Positions 1 through 7,066 of a stretch of 10,700 bases of DNA are shown here, in pieces (positions within the stretch are counted from its first letter, which is position 1; each line of letters begins with the position of its first letter). This DNA is from DASYAN01 sp036501345. GTDB lineage: Bacteria; Chloroflexota; Ktedonobacteria; Ktedonobacterales; Ktedonobacteraceae. The DNA is taken from contig DASYAN010000492.1 of the NCBI GenBank assembly GCA_036501345.1, positions 1 through 10,700 of the forward strand. Direction: 5' to 3'. Position numbers and translations under genes: made by a program. The notes beneath the pieces are model-generated. The model was not told where the DNA came from. It ran no database searches and was given only the letters and a program-made list of their open reading frames with translations.

Positions 1-357
1 AGGAGGCCGCATGAAAATACCTACCCATGAAAGCCCGGCGGCCCCGGCTTCTACACTGTTGGTGGCACTAGTGTAGGCTCTCCACAGTGGGCTGGGATTG
101 TAGCTTTAGCTAAACAGCTTGCAAGGAAACGCTTAGGTTTACTCAATCTAGCACTTTACACCATTGGTCAAAGTTCGCAATATTCTTCTGCATTCCATGA
201 TGTGACCCAAGGGAATAACTCTATCACACTGGAAAATTCAAACAACACGGCAGTCACAATTCATGGCTATAGCGCTACTGTGGGCTGGGATTCCATAACC
301 GGTTGGGGGTCTCCTCAGGCCTCAGCCTTAGTACCTCTCCTAACGAAGTACTACTGA
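1..357 (+). pseudogene. C-terminal remnant of an S53 (sedolisin/kumamolisin-like) serine peptidase
   Basis: The frame that ends at the TGA at 355-357 is open from about position 31 and reads as the last ~108 residues of a sedolisin. The GGTSVGSPQWAG stretch (about 61-96) carries the GTSxxxP signature with the catalytic serine. FHDVTQGNN (about 202-228) and GWDSITGWGSP (about 283-318) match the calcium-binding end of the family. S53 enzymes are secreted acid-active endopeptidases that cleave themselves from a pro-domain. In the same frame a TGA lies at 28-30, and codons 1-27 do not resemble the family, nor do the other two frames there. The gene therefore looks broken or joined to foreign sequence just before the catalytic serine. 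A window-edge or sequencing frameshift is the alternative. Family assignment is firm; the broken status is inference. Confidence 0.72.
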
Positions 358-436
358 TGCAAACATGCCCAATCAAGGTTTAGCATCATGATAGCATAAT
401 CAGCTTTTGTCAGTACTGTAAAAAGTCAATAATAGC

Positions 437-482
437 AAAATATCCGTATTTTACTATTTGAACAGTAAAATACGGATATTTT
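437..482. terminator. Bidirectional terminator hairpin between convergent genes
   Basis: A perfect 19-bp inverted repeat (arms 437-455 and 464-482) with an 8-nt loop sits between the 3' end of the S53 remnant (+) and the 3' end of the 555-2141 gene (-). T-rich sequence leaves the stem in both directions: five Ts at 479-483 on the plus strand and four Ts on the minus strand. This fits a rho-independent terminator shared by both genes. Confidence 0.8.
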
Positions 483-488
483 TGGTAG

Positions 489-529
489 GCCAGATCTCTC
501 ATTCACATTAGTTGATAGAGAGATCTGGC
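489..529 (-). repeat. Second perfect inverted repeat in the same intergenic space
   Basis: Arms 489-500 and 518-529 form a perfect 12-bp stem centred on AGATCT, with a 17-nt loop. It lies 25 bp beyond the stop of the minus-strand surface-protein gene and is the first structure its transcript would meet. It has no T-tract directly after it, so it may be a 3'-end stabiliser or the first half of a tandem terminator with 437-482. Confidence 0.6.
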
Positions 530-554
530 TAAAATGTTAATCTGATAACTGTCC

Positions 555-2141
555 CTATTGGCCTTGTTTTTGCCCAAACTGAAAGCCTTGTTGGCCTTGT
601 CCGAACTGAAAGCCCCCCTGCTGACCTTGGCCCTGCTGGTTTTGCTGACCTTGCTGGTTCTGCTGACCTTGCTGGTTCTGCTGACCTTGTCCGAATGGAA
701 ACCCCTGTTGGCCTTGGCCCTGCTGGTTCTGCTGACCTTGCTGGTTCTGCTGACCTTGCTGGTTCTGCTGATCCTGATTATGGTGTTTGTTTTGCTGCTT
801 AGGCTGTGGTCCAATCGGCTGACCATTGAAAGTTGCGCTAATCGCTACACCATCCCCATTCTGCGTTGTCGCAATGGGACTATCCTTACCCAGCAGGTCC
901 TTACAATTGAGATTAGTATATGAATTGACAAACCGCTGGGCCAAGAAGGTTAGTAGGTTGTTGCCAACTGCCGGGTCCGGAGGCGTTAGTGGCCCGGTGA
1001 TGGGTGCATCCAGAGCAATACGAGGAGCGCCAGTATTTACGAGATTCTGACAGTATGTTGTGCCACTCGCTTGATCTTGGTTGAGAGCTACTGGTTGATC
1101 GACCCCTACACGATACAGATTGACTTTGTTGAGATCGACATTGTCACCATTCAGCACCATCGGATCGTTCGTCGGAACAAGAGCAACAGGAGCGGCTTGA
1201 TGCGCTGCTGCTTGTAACTCATTAAGTGGCAGTGCCGTAGCCATTTGTCCCTGATTGGCCAGATTCGGAGCCATCCAGGGGGTGCATCCAAGGGCTGGAT
1301 CTACAAAAGCATCAAGTAAGCCATTATCACTTCCATTCGTTAGTGGCTGTGCATCGGGCAGTTGCCCCTTGTTTGCATCAGTCAACTGTGCAACCTGCCC
1401 ATTTTTCGTGGTAAGGTAGCCAGTCGTCACGTTATCACTCTGGTCTTGATCCACCACACTAAAATCGCGCACAGTCGGACAAGTTTGGCCATCTTTAGCT
1501 GTACCCAATGCAGGCGGCGTTACCTTTCCTGCCTGGATAGCCTGATTGGCGGCTGCAAAGAAAGCTGGGGCATTACAGTAGGCAAATTGGGTAAAAATTG
1601 ATCCTCTGACGCCATTTACACATTTGCCATCTTGTAGGCTATTGCCTGAAGACTTTAGTGTCAGGTTAGTGCCATTAAAGCCAAACCACAACCCCACGAC
1701 AGCACCTGCAGGAAGTTGTGGCACGACAGGGGCTACGGCAGGCTGTGTTCCCTTATCAATGACCAATGGATCGTAGACACTGATCTTTCCCGTTGCTGGA
1801 TCAATTATAGCTCCCTGAACAAAAGCTGCCTGGTCTGCATTTGCCTCATTACAGGGACCATTGCCTTTATCTGTAGCCACTAACTGATACGGGGTTGCCA
1901 ATCCCTGTGCGCTAAGAGGGTTGGGTGGCACAATTATGTTACAATCCGGATTAACAGCGGCATCTGCGTGCGAGGCAAGGTACGGTTGTGCAACCAGAAA
2001 TATTCCTGCTCCGGCTGCAATCACCAAGGTCACAATCATACCAATGAACATCCGCGGTGAGATGCGTTTGCGGCGTCGTATGGGTCTACTAGGCATTGCC
2101 TCATTCGGCCACGATGGTTTTGGTTTTGTTAACGTCTGCAT
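555..2141 (-). CDS. Membrane-anchored or secreted protein with Gln/Asn/Gly-rich repeat tail, function unknown
   Basis: This 528-aa protein begins with a basic cytoplasmic stretch (RRRKR at 22-26), then one hydrophobic helix at about 32-50, followed by SHADA-AV (58-63), a plausible signal-peptidase I site. The body (63-445) is extracytoplasmic in character and rich in Ala, Pro, Asn and Gln. It has eight cysteines (67, 97, 174, 189, 221, 286, 364, 413), an even number that would allow disulfides. Residues 447-528 are low-complexity: NQQGQQ hexads separated by GFPFG or GFQFG aromatic spots. I recognise no catalytic motif. The ATG at 2139-2141 is preceded by a weak AAAGAG ribosome site; a second Met at residue 16 would also keep the signal. 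The gene stands alone between gene-free flanks. A surface or matrix protein is a reasonable guess, not a demonstrated role. Confidence 0.85.
   Translation of the reverse strand: MQTLTKPKPSWPNEAMPSRPIRRRKRISPRMFIGMIVTLVIAAGAGIFLVAQPYLASHADAAVNPDCNIIVPPNPLSAQGLATPYQLVATDKGNGPCNEANADQAAFVQGAIIDPATGKISVYDPLVIDKGTQPAVAPVVPQLPAGAVVGLWFGFNGTNLTLKSSGNSLQDGKCVNGVRGSIFTQFAYCNAPAFFAAANQAIQAGKVTPPALGTAKDGQTCPTVRDFSVVDQDQSDNVTTGYLTTKNGQVAQLTDANKGQLPDAQPLTNGSDNGLLDAFVDPALGCTPWMAPNLANQGQMATALPLNELQAAAHQAAPVALVPTNDPMVLNGDNVDLNKVNLYRVGVDQPVALNQDQASGTTYCQNLVNTGAPRIALDAPITGPLTPPDPAVGNNLLTFLAQRFVNSYTNLNCKDLLGKDSPIATTQNGDGVAISATFNGQPIGPQPKQQNKHHNQDQQNQQGQQNQQGQQNQQGQGQQGFPFGQGQQNQQGQQNQQGQQNQQGQGQQGGFQFGQGQQGFQFGQKQGQ
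558..803 (-). repeat. 18-bp tandem repeats encoding NQQGQQ, arranged as a duplicated 87-bp block
   Basis: The 3' end of the surface-protein gene holds two arrays of three near-identical 18-bp units, at about 714-764 and 627-677, each followed by a GQGQQGFPFG or GQGQQGGFQFG spacer. The whole 29-residue unit is therefore itself duplicated, with a third partial copy of GQGQQGFQFG at the end. Unit number could change by slippage without breaking the frame, because units are multiples of three. Confidence 0.9.
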
Positions 2142-2166
2142 ACTTACTACTCTTTCTTAGACTATC

Positions 2167-2202
2167 CTAGATGTCTAAATACGCGATAATTTGCACATCT
2201 AG
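2167..2202. repeat. Inverted repeat upstream of the surface-protein gene, possible operator
   Basis: CTAGATGT (2167-2174) and ACATCTAG (2195-2202) are perfect 8-bp inverted arms 20 bp apart, starting 26 bp upstream of the start codon of the 555-2141 gene. A centre-to-centre spacing of 28 bp is close to three helical turns, which would suit a pair of half-sites for a dimeric regulator. TAGATGT recurs once more at about 2327. No regulator gene is adjacent, so the role is inference. Confidence 0.4.
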
Positions 2203-2393
2203 TACGCACGACTACCATATGTCCAGAGGAGCACACTACAGTAAATCTATCCATATTGGTAATGCTCCCAAATGGTATGCAAGGAATTTCTTACATCTGC
2301 CTGTTTAGATGTAATATCTGGCAGCCTCTGCCTAAATTCTGCAGTAGACATGATATCGGATTGGCTTGCTATCTCTGCATCGAGAGATCAGCA

Positions 2394-2438
2394 CAGTGTG
2401 TCGTCACGAACTGAGATCGTTTTTTTTGACACACACTG
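2394..2438. repeat. Inverted repeat with an eight-T run beside its right arm
   Basis: CAGTGTGT-C-GTCA (2394-2406) pairs with TGACACACACTG (2427-2438), giving 12 pairs with one bulged C. A run of eight Ts (2420-2427) borders the right arm. A six-base inverted repeat (2371-2376 / 2383-2388) stands just before it. A T-run before, rather than after, the closing arm is not a standard terminator. Confidence 0.4.
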
Positions 2439-2638
2439 AACTACATTGAAAAGTGCTACCGAGAGGGATATTACCACAGCAAATCCCCAGGTTGGCTTTT
2501 CTGGTGGAAAGTTAGTAGGAAAGTACCAAGTCTTGGTTAAGAAATAGCAACTACTTCGATCATTTCATCACCTGTGGTGGCTCATTTGGGTTTTCAGTGA
2601 GAGGGCTTTTGCTAGGAGAAGCTTTGCTCATCAGTCAG

Positions 2639-2678
2639 AGCGGGAGACAGACTTGCTGGCGCAAGCCTGCCTCCCGCT
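2639..2678 (-). terminator. Terminator-like hairpin after the small membrane-protein gene
   Basis: Arms 2639-2656 and 2661-2678 close an 18-bp stem on a 4-nt loop, 18 bp beyond the stop of the 2697-3086 gene. Two positions are A/C mismatches if read on the plus strand but G-U pairs if transcribed from the minus strand, which supports an RNA made from the minus strand. There is no T-tract after it, so efficiency as an intrinsic terminator is uncertain. Confidence 0.65.
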
Positions 2679-2696
2679 GTTATTAGGCTGCTTGCC

Positions 2697-3086
2697 TCAG
2701 GCAGAAACAATTTCGTCTGAGAAGAAACGTACCCAAAGTACAGAGACTGCCAGACCGCTAATCATAGTAAAGAAACCTACAGCACCTCCATTGTAGTTGT
2801 TCGGATCCTTGAACGGGTAGAAGAGGATCAGGGCCAACCAACAAATTGTCAATGTCGCGGTCCAACTGAGCTTGTTTGTCTCAGGATGCGCTTTATTAAA
2901 AAGGTGGTAGAAAACAATCACGAGAAAAAAGATCACAATCATGAATGGTTTGAGAAAAGTCAGATTAGTCGTGCTCTCAGTCCATTGTATGGCCAGATTG
3001 GGATTGAAAAAGAGAAAAATACACACCCATATCATGGTGAGAACAACACCAATGATGACCTTACGAATCTCAATGGGACTATTCAC
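2697..3086 (-). CDS. Small four-helix integral membrane protein, function unknown
   Basis: This 129-aa protein has four hydrophobic segments, at about residues 8-27, 45-63, 75-91 and 101-120, joined by short polar loops, and almost no soluble domain. I see no catalytic or transport motif and do not recognise the family. The start is GTG (3084-3086), supported by an AAAGGAG ribosome site 9 bases upstream and a TATAAT box at 3115-3120. It stands alone: the next gene upstream on the same strand starts at 5905 and ends 260 bp before this start. A strong hairpin at 2639-2678 follows it. Confidence 0.75.
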   Translation of the reverse strand: MNSPIEIRKVIIGVVLTMIWVCIFLFFNPNLAIQWTESTTNLTFLKPFMIVIFFLVIVFYHLFNKAHPETNKLSWTATLTICWLALILFYPFKDPNNYNGGAVGFFTMISGLAVSVLWVRFFSDEIVSA

Positions 3087-3120
3087 AGTATAGGGCTCCT
3101 TTCGAGGAGGTTATATTATA
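3087..3120 (-). promoter_or_regulatory. Promoter -10 box and hairpin-embedded ribosome site for the small membrane protein
   Basis: On the minus strand a perfect TATAAT lies at 3115-3120, placing a transcript start near 3107-3109 and giving a leader of only about 20 nt. The -35 region is weak (TGCGTA at a 17-bp spacing). In that leader the ribosome site AGGAG (3096-3100) can pair with CTCCT (3105-3109) across a CGAA tetraloop, so the site might be partly hidden. The pairing is seen; the regulatory effect is inference. Confidence 0.5.
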
Positions 3121-3307
3121 AGCCGTGACCGACTTAGTACGCATGCACCACAATTTCTTGCGTATTGGTATTGTAGTCCTTATGGGAAAAGAAATCAACC
3201 AGCTAGTCCGTCTTCTAAGGGCTTTGGCATTTACTGCAAATACACCTTTTGCATCTGGATCAACGCCTCCTCCAAGCTCGTTCTTCGCAAGCTGCAGAAG
3301 CTTTACG

Positions 3308-3337
3308 GGTAAAGGCTAAAGCCCTTTCTCTTTTACC
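3308..3337 (-). terminator. Weak hairpin after the restriction-modification gene
   Basis: GGTAAA (from 3308) and TTTACC (to 3337) are inverted arms, with an imperfect inner pairing of AAAGG with CCTTT. The element begins 9 bp beyond the stop of the 3347-5905 gene. An overlapping small palindrome lies at 3301-3314 (CTTTAC / GTAAAG). There is no T-tract on the minus strand, so this is only a candidate. The rest of the 3121-3346 gap shows no gene I can support. Confidence 0.3.
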
Positions 3338-3346
3338 ATGATCCAG

Positions 3347-5905
3347 CTAATCTGCTTTCTCACTGTATGGTCCTAAAAATCTTTCCCCATTAAAGTGAAT
3401 GAGATGCGTTGGTGCATCTGCTATCCATACCTCAGTTTCCCAGGAAATATCTTTCAGATACTCTACCATAGCCTTACGAGTGATAAATGCAGTAATAAAT
3501 ACTAAACCTGCATGAGAGCCATGGAAGAGCCGCTTTAACTCGTCTTTGCGCTTGCCATCTATTGGACCATGAGAAGTCACTGCTTCAACAAGTACCAGCC
3601 AGTTTCTCTCTACATGGTGAAGAATGACATCTGGCATCTTGCCATGCAGCTCTATTGACACTCCTAATGCAGCTAGTCCCTCTTCATCAAAGTAGGCAAA
3701 CTTGTTATCGGTGTCGCCTACATAGAGCACCTTGCCTCCTGGCGTGTAAGATGGCGCAAAGGTAGTAATGATCTGCTCAATGAGGATATTTTGCCCTCCT
3801 GGCGAGAGAGTAATACTTTTCCCTGGTGCAACAGTTACTGGAATACGGCGCATTTCTCGCTCTTGAGCATAGCGCTTCTTTAAAGTCTCAACGGAAGATA
3901 AGTAGGTCCGCAGATTGATATCCCATTCATCTGTCCCATAGGTGCGTAAGAGTTCCAGCGTCCCTTGCTCAATTTGATAGACTGCCTTGGGACTATTGAC
4001 AGGGCGATCTGGTTCATCAGGGTTTGCAACAAGAAGCCCTGCCTCAAGGAACTGATGGACACTTTGGCGACGTACGGTCTCGCGGGTATTCGGCTTGTAG
4101 GCCTTCCCATAGAAATCCCGAAAAAAGTCCATCATGGGAGTAATCCCACAGAGGGGATTTTCTGCTTCCGACCATGGAGTATCGGGCTTCAGATTCAATA
4201 GTGCAAGGAGTGTCAAAGCTGACCTCTCGTTCTGCTGTCCACGTTCAAGCCCAAGGTCTTTAATAATACCAATAGCTTCTTCTATTTTCTTTTTTGCTTG
4301 TATTGGGTCTTTTATCTGTAACTGCTCTGCCTCATCCTCAGGCATATCTAGTAGTTCCTCCTTGATAAGTTGATCTAATTCATATTGAGCAGGGAACTGG
4401 TCCCCTATTTTTTCTCCTAGTGCTTCAAGCTGTTGTCGCGAAGGATATTTGATGTTTCGTAGATCTGTTGCATTCACTTGAGTATGGCCATTAAACTGGC
4501 GAAAAAACGAGTCCACCAGCGTAGCATTGAGGAAAGCTGCTAGACCTCGTGCGAGTGTTGGTGTGAGGCCTCGCCCGTATTGGTGAAAATAATTGAGGTG
4601 GTTCTCAAAACCAACAGTGCCCCCCGGCATCGTGGTAGGATCATATACCGCTGCAACTATACGTTTCTTCTCTTCTTTGGCAGAGAAGCGTTTCACCAGG
4701 ACATAATACTCATTAGGGACTTGGAGCGTTCTCGATTGCTCTACATCAAAAAGGGCATTGGGCTTCTTCGAGTCGAGCTTCGGCCATGTTACTGAGCCAT
4801 AGCTGACGTGTGTTGGGAAGAGGAGAGGAACAGTACCTAGCTCAGGCTCTGACCGAAGGAAATCTTCCGCTCGAAAATCAACGACCCTTCCAGTAGATAC
4901 CTGGAGCCCTAGCTCTCCCAGTGAGGTATAAAATGTGCTCATGCTTCTCACAATGTGCTCACTCAGATCATCCTGCACCACACGGATGAATGCTTCAGGA
5001 TCTTCCTGGTGGACAACCTGTGTATACTCCACCTCGTGTATCAACATAAAATCATCTTCTGGACCTGAACTAGAAGAGATAACGACTGTATCAGGCTTCT
5101 CCTTCTCTTTGACTGCATGAAGAATGATATTCTCTTGAAGCACGTCATTATCACGAAAGGCTTGCTTACGAGAATCGTAGACATGGAGACGGTGCAAGGA
5201 CATAGCTTCAAGGAAGCTCTTGCGAAAGTTCTTAAAGTACGGGCCATTGCAGAAGCTTCTCGGGGTGATCGCGACCAACTCGCCACGACTAGTAAGGAGC
5301 TGTGTTGCGATCGCAAGAAAGGCTGTATAGAGATTACTTGTCTCAACGCCAATACGCTGCAGCAGTTTTCGCTCTGTTGAACTGGTCTGTATCTTTCTAT
5401 AGGGAGGATTGAGAAGAGCACAGGTAAATGCTGGTCTCTCGCTCGCTGGCACAAAGAGTGTTCCTGCCAAAAGCTCTACCCCGTCTGCAATAAAGTCTTT
5501 CTGCACAATTTCTCCAGTAAATTGAATATTTACCTGTTCACATGCTTTCTGGCAAAGATAGATCGTTTCTTGTAAATACTCTAGAAGAATCTCATCTATT
5601 TCATAAGCTACAACATGAATATGCTCGGGGCGTGTATCTCTCTCGCATAAGTTGGCGACATAGGCAGCGAAAAGAGAACCAACTCCTGCTCCAGCATCAA
5701 GCAGAGTGATAACAGGGGGAGTATACTCGAACAGCGAGGCAAGAAGGTGGGCTACAGAAGCAGGAGTGAAGAACTGCCCCAGGTTTGCCTTGCGATCCGT
5801 ATCCAACTTTCTTGTTGCATCTAGCCTGAGAAAGTCCACAGTGTCCAGGAGATGATGCCTCTCTTGGTTTGCTCTCATATCCTTATAGACAAGCTTCTCA
5901 ATCAT
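3347..5905 (-). CDS. Single-chain restriction-modification enzyme: N6-adenine methylase fused to BsuBI/PstI-type endonuclease
   Basis: This 852-aa protein contains both halves of a type II system. The N-terminal part is an Eco57I/M.BsuBI-like N6-adenine methyltransferase: GQFFTP at 43-48 (motif X), DAGAGVG at 70-76 (S-adenosylmethionine loop), NPPY at 166-169 (catalytic motif IV), and a probable target-recognition region at about 330-485. From about 537 the chain follows the BsuBI/PstI endonuclease family: a winged-helix-like part with NTRETVRRQSVHQF (606-619) and NPDEPDRPVNSPKAVYQ (628-644), then the nuclease core with VGDTDNK (729-735), PD (758-759), VEAVTSHGPI (773-782) and K785. Separate M.BsuBI and R.BsuBI together are about this length, so this looks like a clean end-to-end fusion. 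BsuBI and PstI cut CTGCAG; that specificity here is inference. The ATG is backed by AGGAGGAG 5-6 bases upstream. There is no neighbouring methylase, specificity or controller gene. Confidence 0.93.
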   Translation of the reverse strand: MIEKLVYKDMRANQERHHLLDTVDFLRLDATRKLDTDRKANLGQFFTPASVAHLLASLFEYTPPVITLLDAGAGVGSLFAAYVANLCERDTRPEHIHVVAYEIDEILLEYLQETIYLCQKACEQVNIQFTGEIVQKDFIADGVELLAGTLFVPASERPAFTCALLNPPYRKIQTSSTERKLLQRIGVETSNLYTAFLAIATQLLTSRGELVAITPRSFCNGPYFKNFRKSFLEAMSLHRLHVYDSRKQAFRDNDVLQENIILHAVKEKEKPDTVVISSSSGPEDDFMLIHEVEYTQVVHQEDPEAFIRVVQDDLSEHIVRSMSTFYTSLGELGLQVSTGRVVDFRAEDFLRSEPELGTVPLLFPTHVSYGSVTWPKLDSKKPNALFDVEQSRTLQVPNEYYVLVKRFSAKEEKKRIVAAVYDPTTMPGGTVGFENHLNYFHQYGRGLTPTLARGLAAFLNATLVDSFFRQFNGHTQVNATDLRNIKYPSRQQLEALGEKIGDQFPAQYELDQLIKEELLDMPEDEAEQLQIKDPIQAKKKIEEAIGIIKDLGLERGQQNERSALTLLALLNLKPDTPWSEAENPLCGITPMMDFFRDFYGKAYKPNTRETVRRQSVHQFLEAGLLVANPDEPDRPVNSPKAVYQIEQGTLELLRTYGTDEWDINLRTYLSSVETLKKRYAQEREMRRIPVTVAPGKSITLSPGGQNILIEQIITTFAPSYTPGGKVLYVGDTDNKFAYFDEEGLAALGVSIELHGKMPDVILHHVERNWLVLVEAVTSHGPIDGKRKDELKRLFHGSHAGLVFITAFITRKAMVEYLKDISWETEVWIADAPTHLIHFNGERFLGPYSEKAD

Positions 5906-5979
5906 AGTAACTCCTCCTAGTTCAAATTAATGCTGAATAGATTATACGCATACAAAGTTGAAATGTGGCATTAACTAGG
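5906..5979 (-). promoter_or_regulatory. Putative promoter of the restriction-modification gene bracketed by an inverted repeat
   Basis: On the minus strand a perfect TATAAT lies at 5941-5946, about 35 bp before the start codon; the -35 region is weak. Around it, GCATTAACTAGG (5968-5979) is mirrored by CCTAGTT plus AATGC (5916-5922 and 5929-5933), the second arm being split by six inserted bases. The right-hand arm touches the ribosome site. This layout would suit a repressor or autoregulation by the enzyme, but no controller gene is adjacent. Confidence 0.45.
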
Positions 5980-5986
5980 ACTGAAG

Positions 5987-7045
5987 TTACTGAAGTACTG
6001 TGGCTTGCTTGCGACGACGCGCGTTATTCCAGTGTTTCACCTCTAGCAGACATCTGTAAGCCTCATAGAGCAGGGGTTGGTAGACGAGATCGTGCGTCTC
6101 TAGAAAGCGTATAGGATAGCCACCAAAGCCACGCTTGAAGACATAGACGCCCCATAATTCCTCTCCCTCCACCAGAGTATCGGGAATACCACGGAAATTA
6201 TAATACCAGCAACCTTGCGACCGAGCCCACTGGATTGCCGACCATTGCAATAGGTGGTTTGGCATCCGCTCACGATGCTCGTTAGCAGAAGCCCCAAACA
6301 TATACCAACTCCAGCGTCCCAACGAGACCGTGATAGTTCCCGCAATTGCTTGCCTATCATATTCAGCCAGCAATAGCACGCTACGGTTCTTCTCGCCAAA
6401 CATGCGCAAAATATCTTGATAGTGTGACTTGTCATGAATGAAGAACTGATCGCGCACACTCGTGGTTTCGTAGATATGATAGAAGGTATCTAGGTCGGCC
6501 TGACTCTGGCCCTGACGGACAGTTACTCCCTTACGTGAGGCAAGACGAATATTGTAGCGCCACTTTTCCTTCATTTCCGCCAGCAACGCCTGCTCAGAAG
6601 GACGAATGTCTAGCACCCACTCGTGGCGCACGTGTGTCGCATAAGGATTGGGACGAAAGCCACGCCGCTGGAATGCCTTTAACCACCTCAAGTCACCATC
6701 TGGAATGCTTGGCTCGACCTTGAGCATAAAAGCCTGACGTTTACGAGCCTCGACCTTGATAAAATTGAGTAACAGGGCTAGTGCTGGTCCCTCAGGATCA
6801 TCGATAACAGGGCCACGTGGAGCGTAGAAATAGGTGCTCTTTAGAATAGGCGCATGCATCACCAGGACAAGCATAGCGGCACACAACTGTCCTGCATCAT
6901 CCACAATGCCAACACGCAACACCTCGCTGCACCCTAAGTGATGCGCAAGTTCTCCCCATTCATATGACTGTGTCACGTTACAACAAGCGGACGCTCCAAC
7001 AAAGTCATTCCACAATTGGCAATCTGTAATGATCTGCGCCTCCAT
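5987..7045 (-). CDS. FemAB-like aminoacyltransferase family protein (second FemAB of the cluster)
   Basis: This 352-aa protein has the tandem GNAT-fold architecture of FemA/FemB/FemX proteins, which in characterised members move amino acids from aminoacyl-tRNA to lipid-linked peptidoglycan precursors. Family landmarks are SYEWGEL at 27-33, YFYAPRGPV at 72-80, KWRYNIRLASRKGV at 161-174, YMFGASANEH at 248-257 followed by NHLLQWSAIQWA, and FKRGFGG at 303-309. The tail after about 335 is basic. No signal peptide or membrane helix is seen, which fits a cytoplasmic enzyme. The ATG follows a purine-rich GGGAGAGGG ribosome site. It begins 21 bp after the stop of the 7067-8206 paralogue, so the two are almost surely co-transcribed. 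Substrate is unknown; a non-peptidoglycan peptide acceptor is possible. Confidence 0.88.
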   Translation of the reverse strand: MEAQIITDCQLWNDFVGASACCNVTQSYEWGELAHHLGCSEVLRVGIVDDAGQLCAAMLVLVMHAPILKSTYFYAPRGPVIDDPEGPALALLLNFIKVEARKRQAFMLKVEPSIPDGDLRWLKAFQRRGFRPNPYATHVRHEWVLDIRPSEQALLAEMKEKWRYNIRLASRKGVTVRQGQSQADLDTFYHIYETTSVRDQFFIHDKSHYQDILRMFGEKNRSVLLLAEYDRQAIAGTITVSLGRWSWYMFGASANEHRERMPNHLLQWSAIQWARSQGCWYYNFRGIPDTLVEGEELWGVYVFKRGFGGYPIRFLETHDLVYQPLLYEAYRCLLEVKHWNNARRRKQATVLQ

Positions 7046-7066
7046 ACCACCCTCTCCCTTTCTTGA

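Larger units (their letters stand above)
2142..2696. other. 555-bp gene-free stretch
   Basis: No convincing gene lies here. A short open frame at about 2435-2541 has no usable start and no recognisable product. The stretch must hold the 5' control region of the 555-2141 gene on its left side and the 3' end signal of the 2697-3086 gene on its right side. What can be seen is a set of inverted repeats, listed separately (2167-2202, 2394-2438, 2639-2678), and a smaller 6-bp one at 2371-2388. I could not pick a convincing promoter for the surface-protein gene. Confidence 0.6.

Noticed and set aside
627..764. Regular short repeats that might suggest a CRISPR array
   Set aside because: The units are 18 bp and directly tandem, have no unique spacers and stay in the reading frame of a protein.
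558..923. Plus-strand Leu-rich open frame opposite the repeat tail
   Set aside because: It is the mirror of the 18-bp repeats of the minus-strand gene, has no promoter or ribosome site, and reads as a monotonous LLVLLT repeat.
2435..2541. Short frame reading NYIEKCYREGYYHSKSPG
   Set aside because: It has no standard start codon and no related protein I can recall; too short to support as a gene or fragment.
3125..3319. Plus-strand 64-codon frame between the membrane protein and the restriction gene
   Set aside because: No ribosome site, no recognisable product, and it overlaps the promoter region of the opposite gene.
5041..5454. Minus-strand 137-codon frame inside the restriction-modification gene
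   Set aside because: It overlaps the well-supported methylase domain in another frame and has no motifs of its own.
6100..6459. Minus-strand 119-codon frame inside the second FemAB gene
   Set aside because: Out-of-frame shadow of a well-conserved FemAB region, with no ribosome site.
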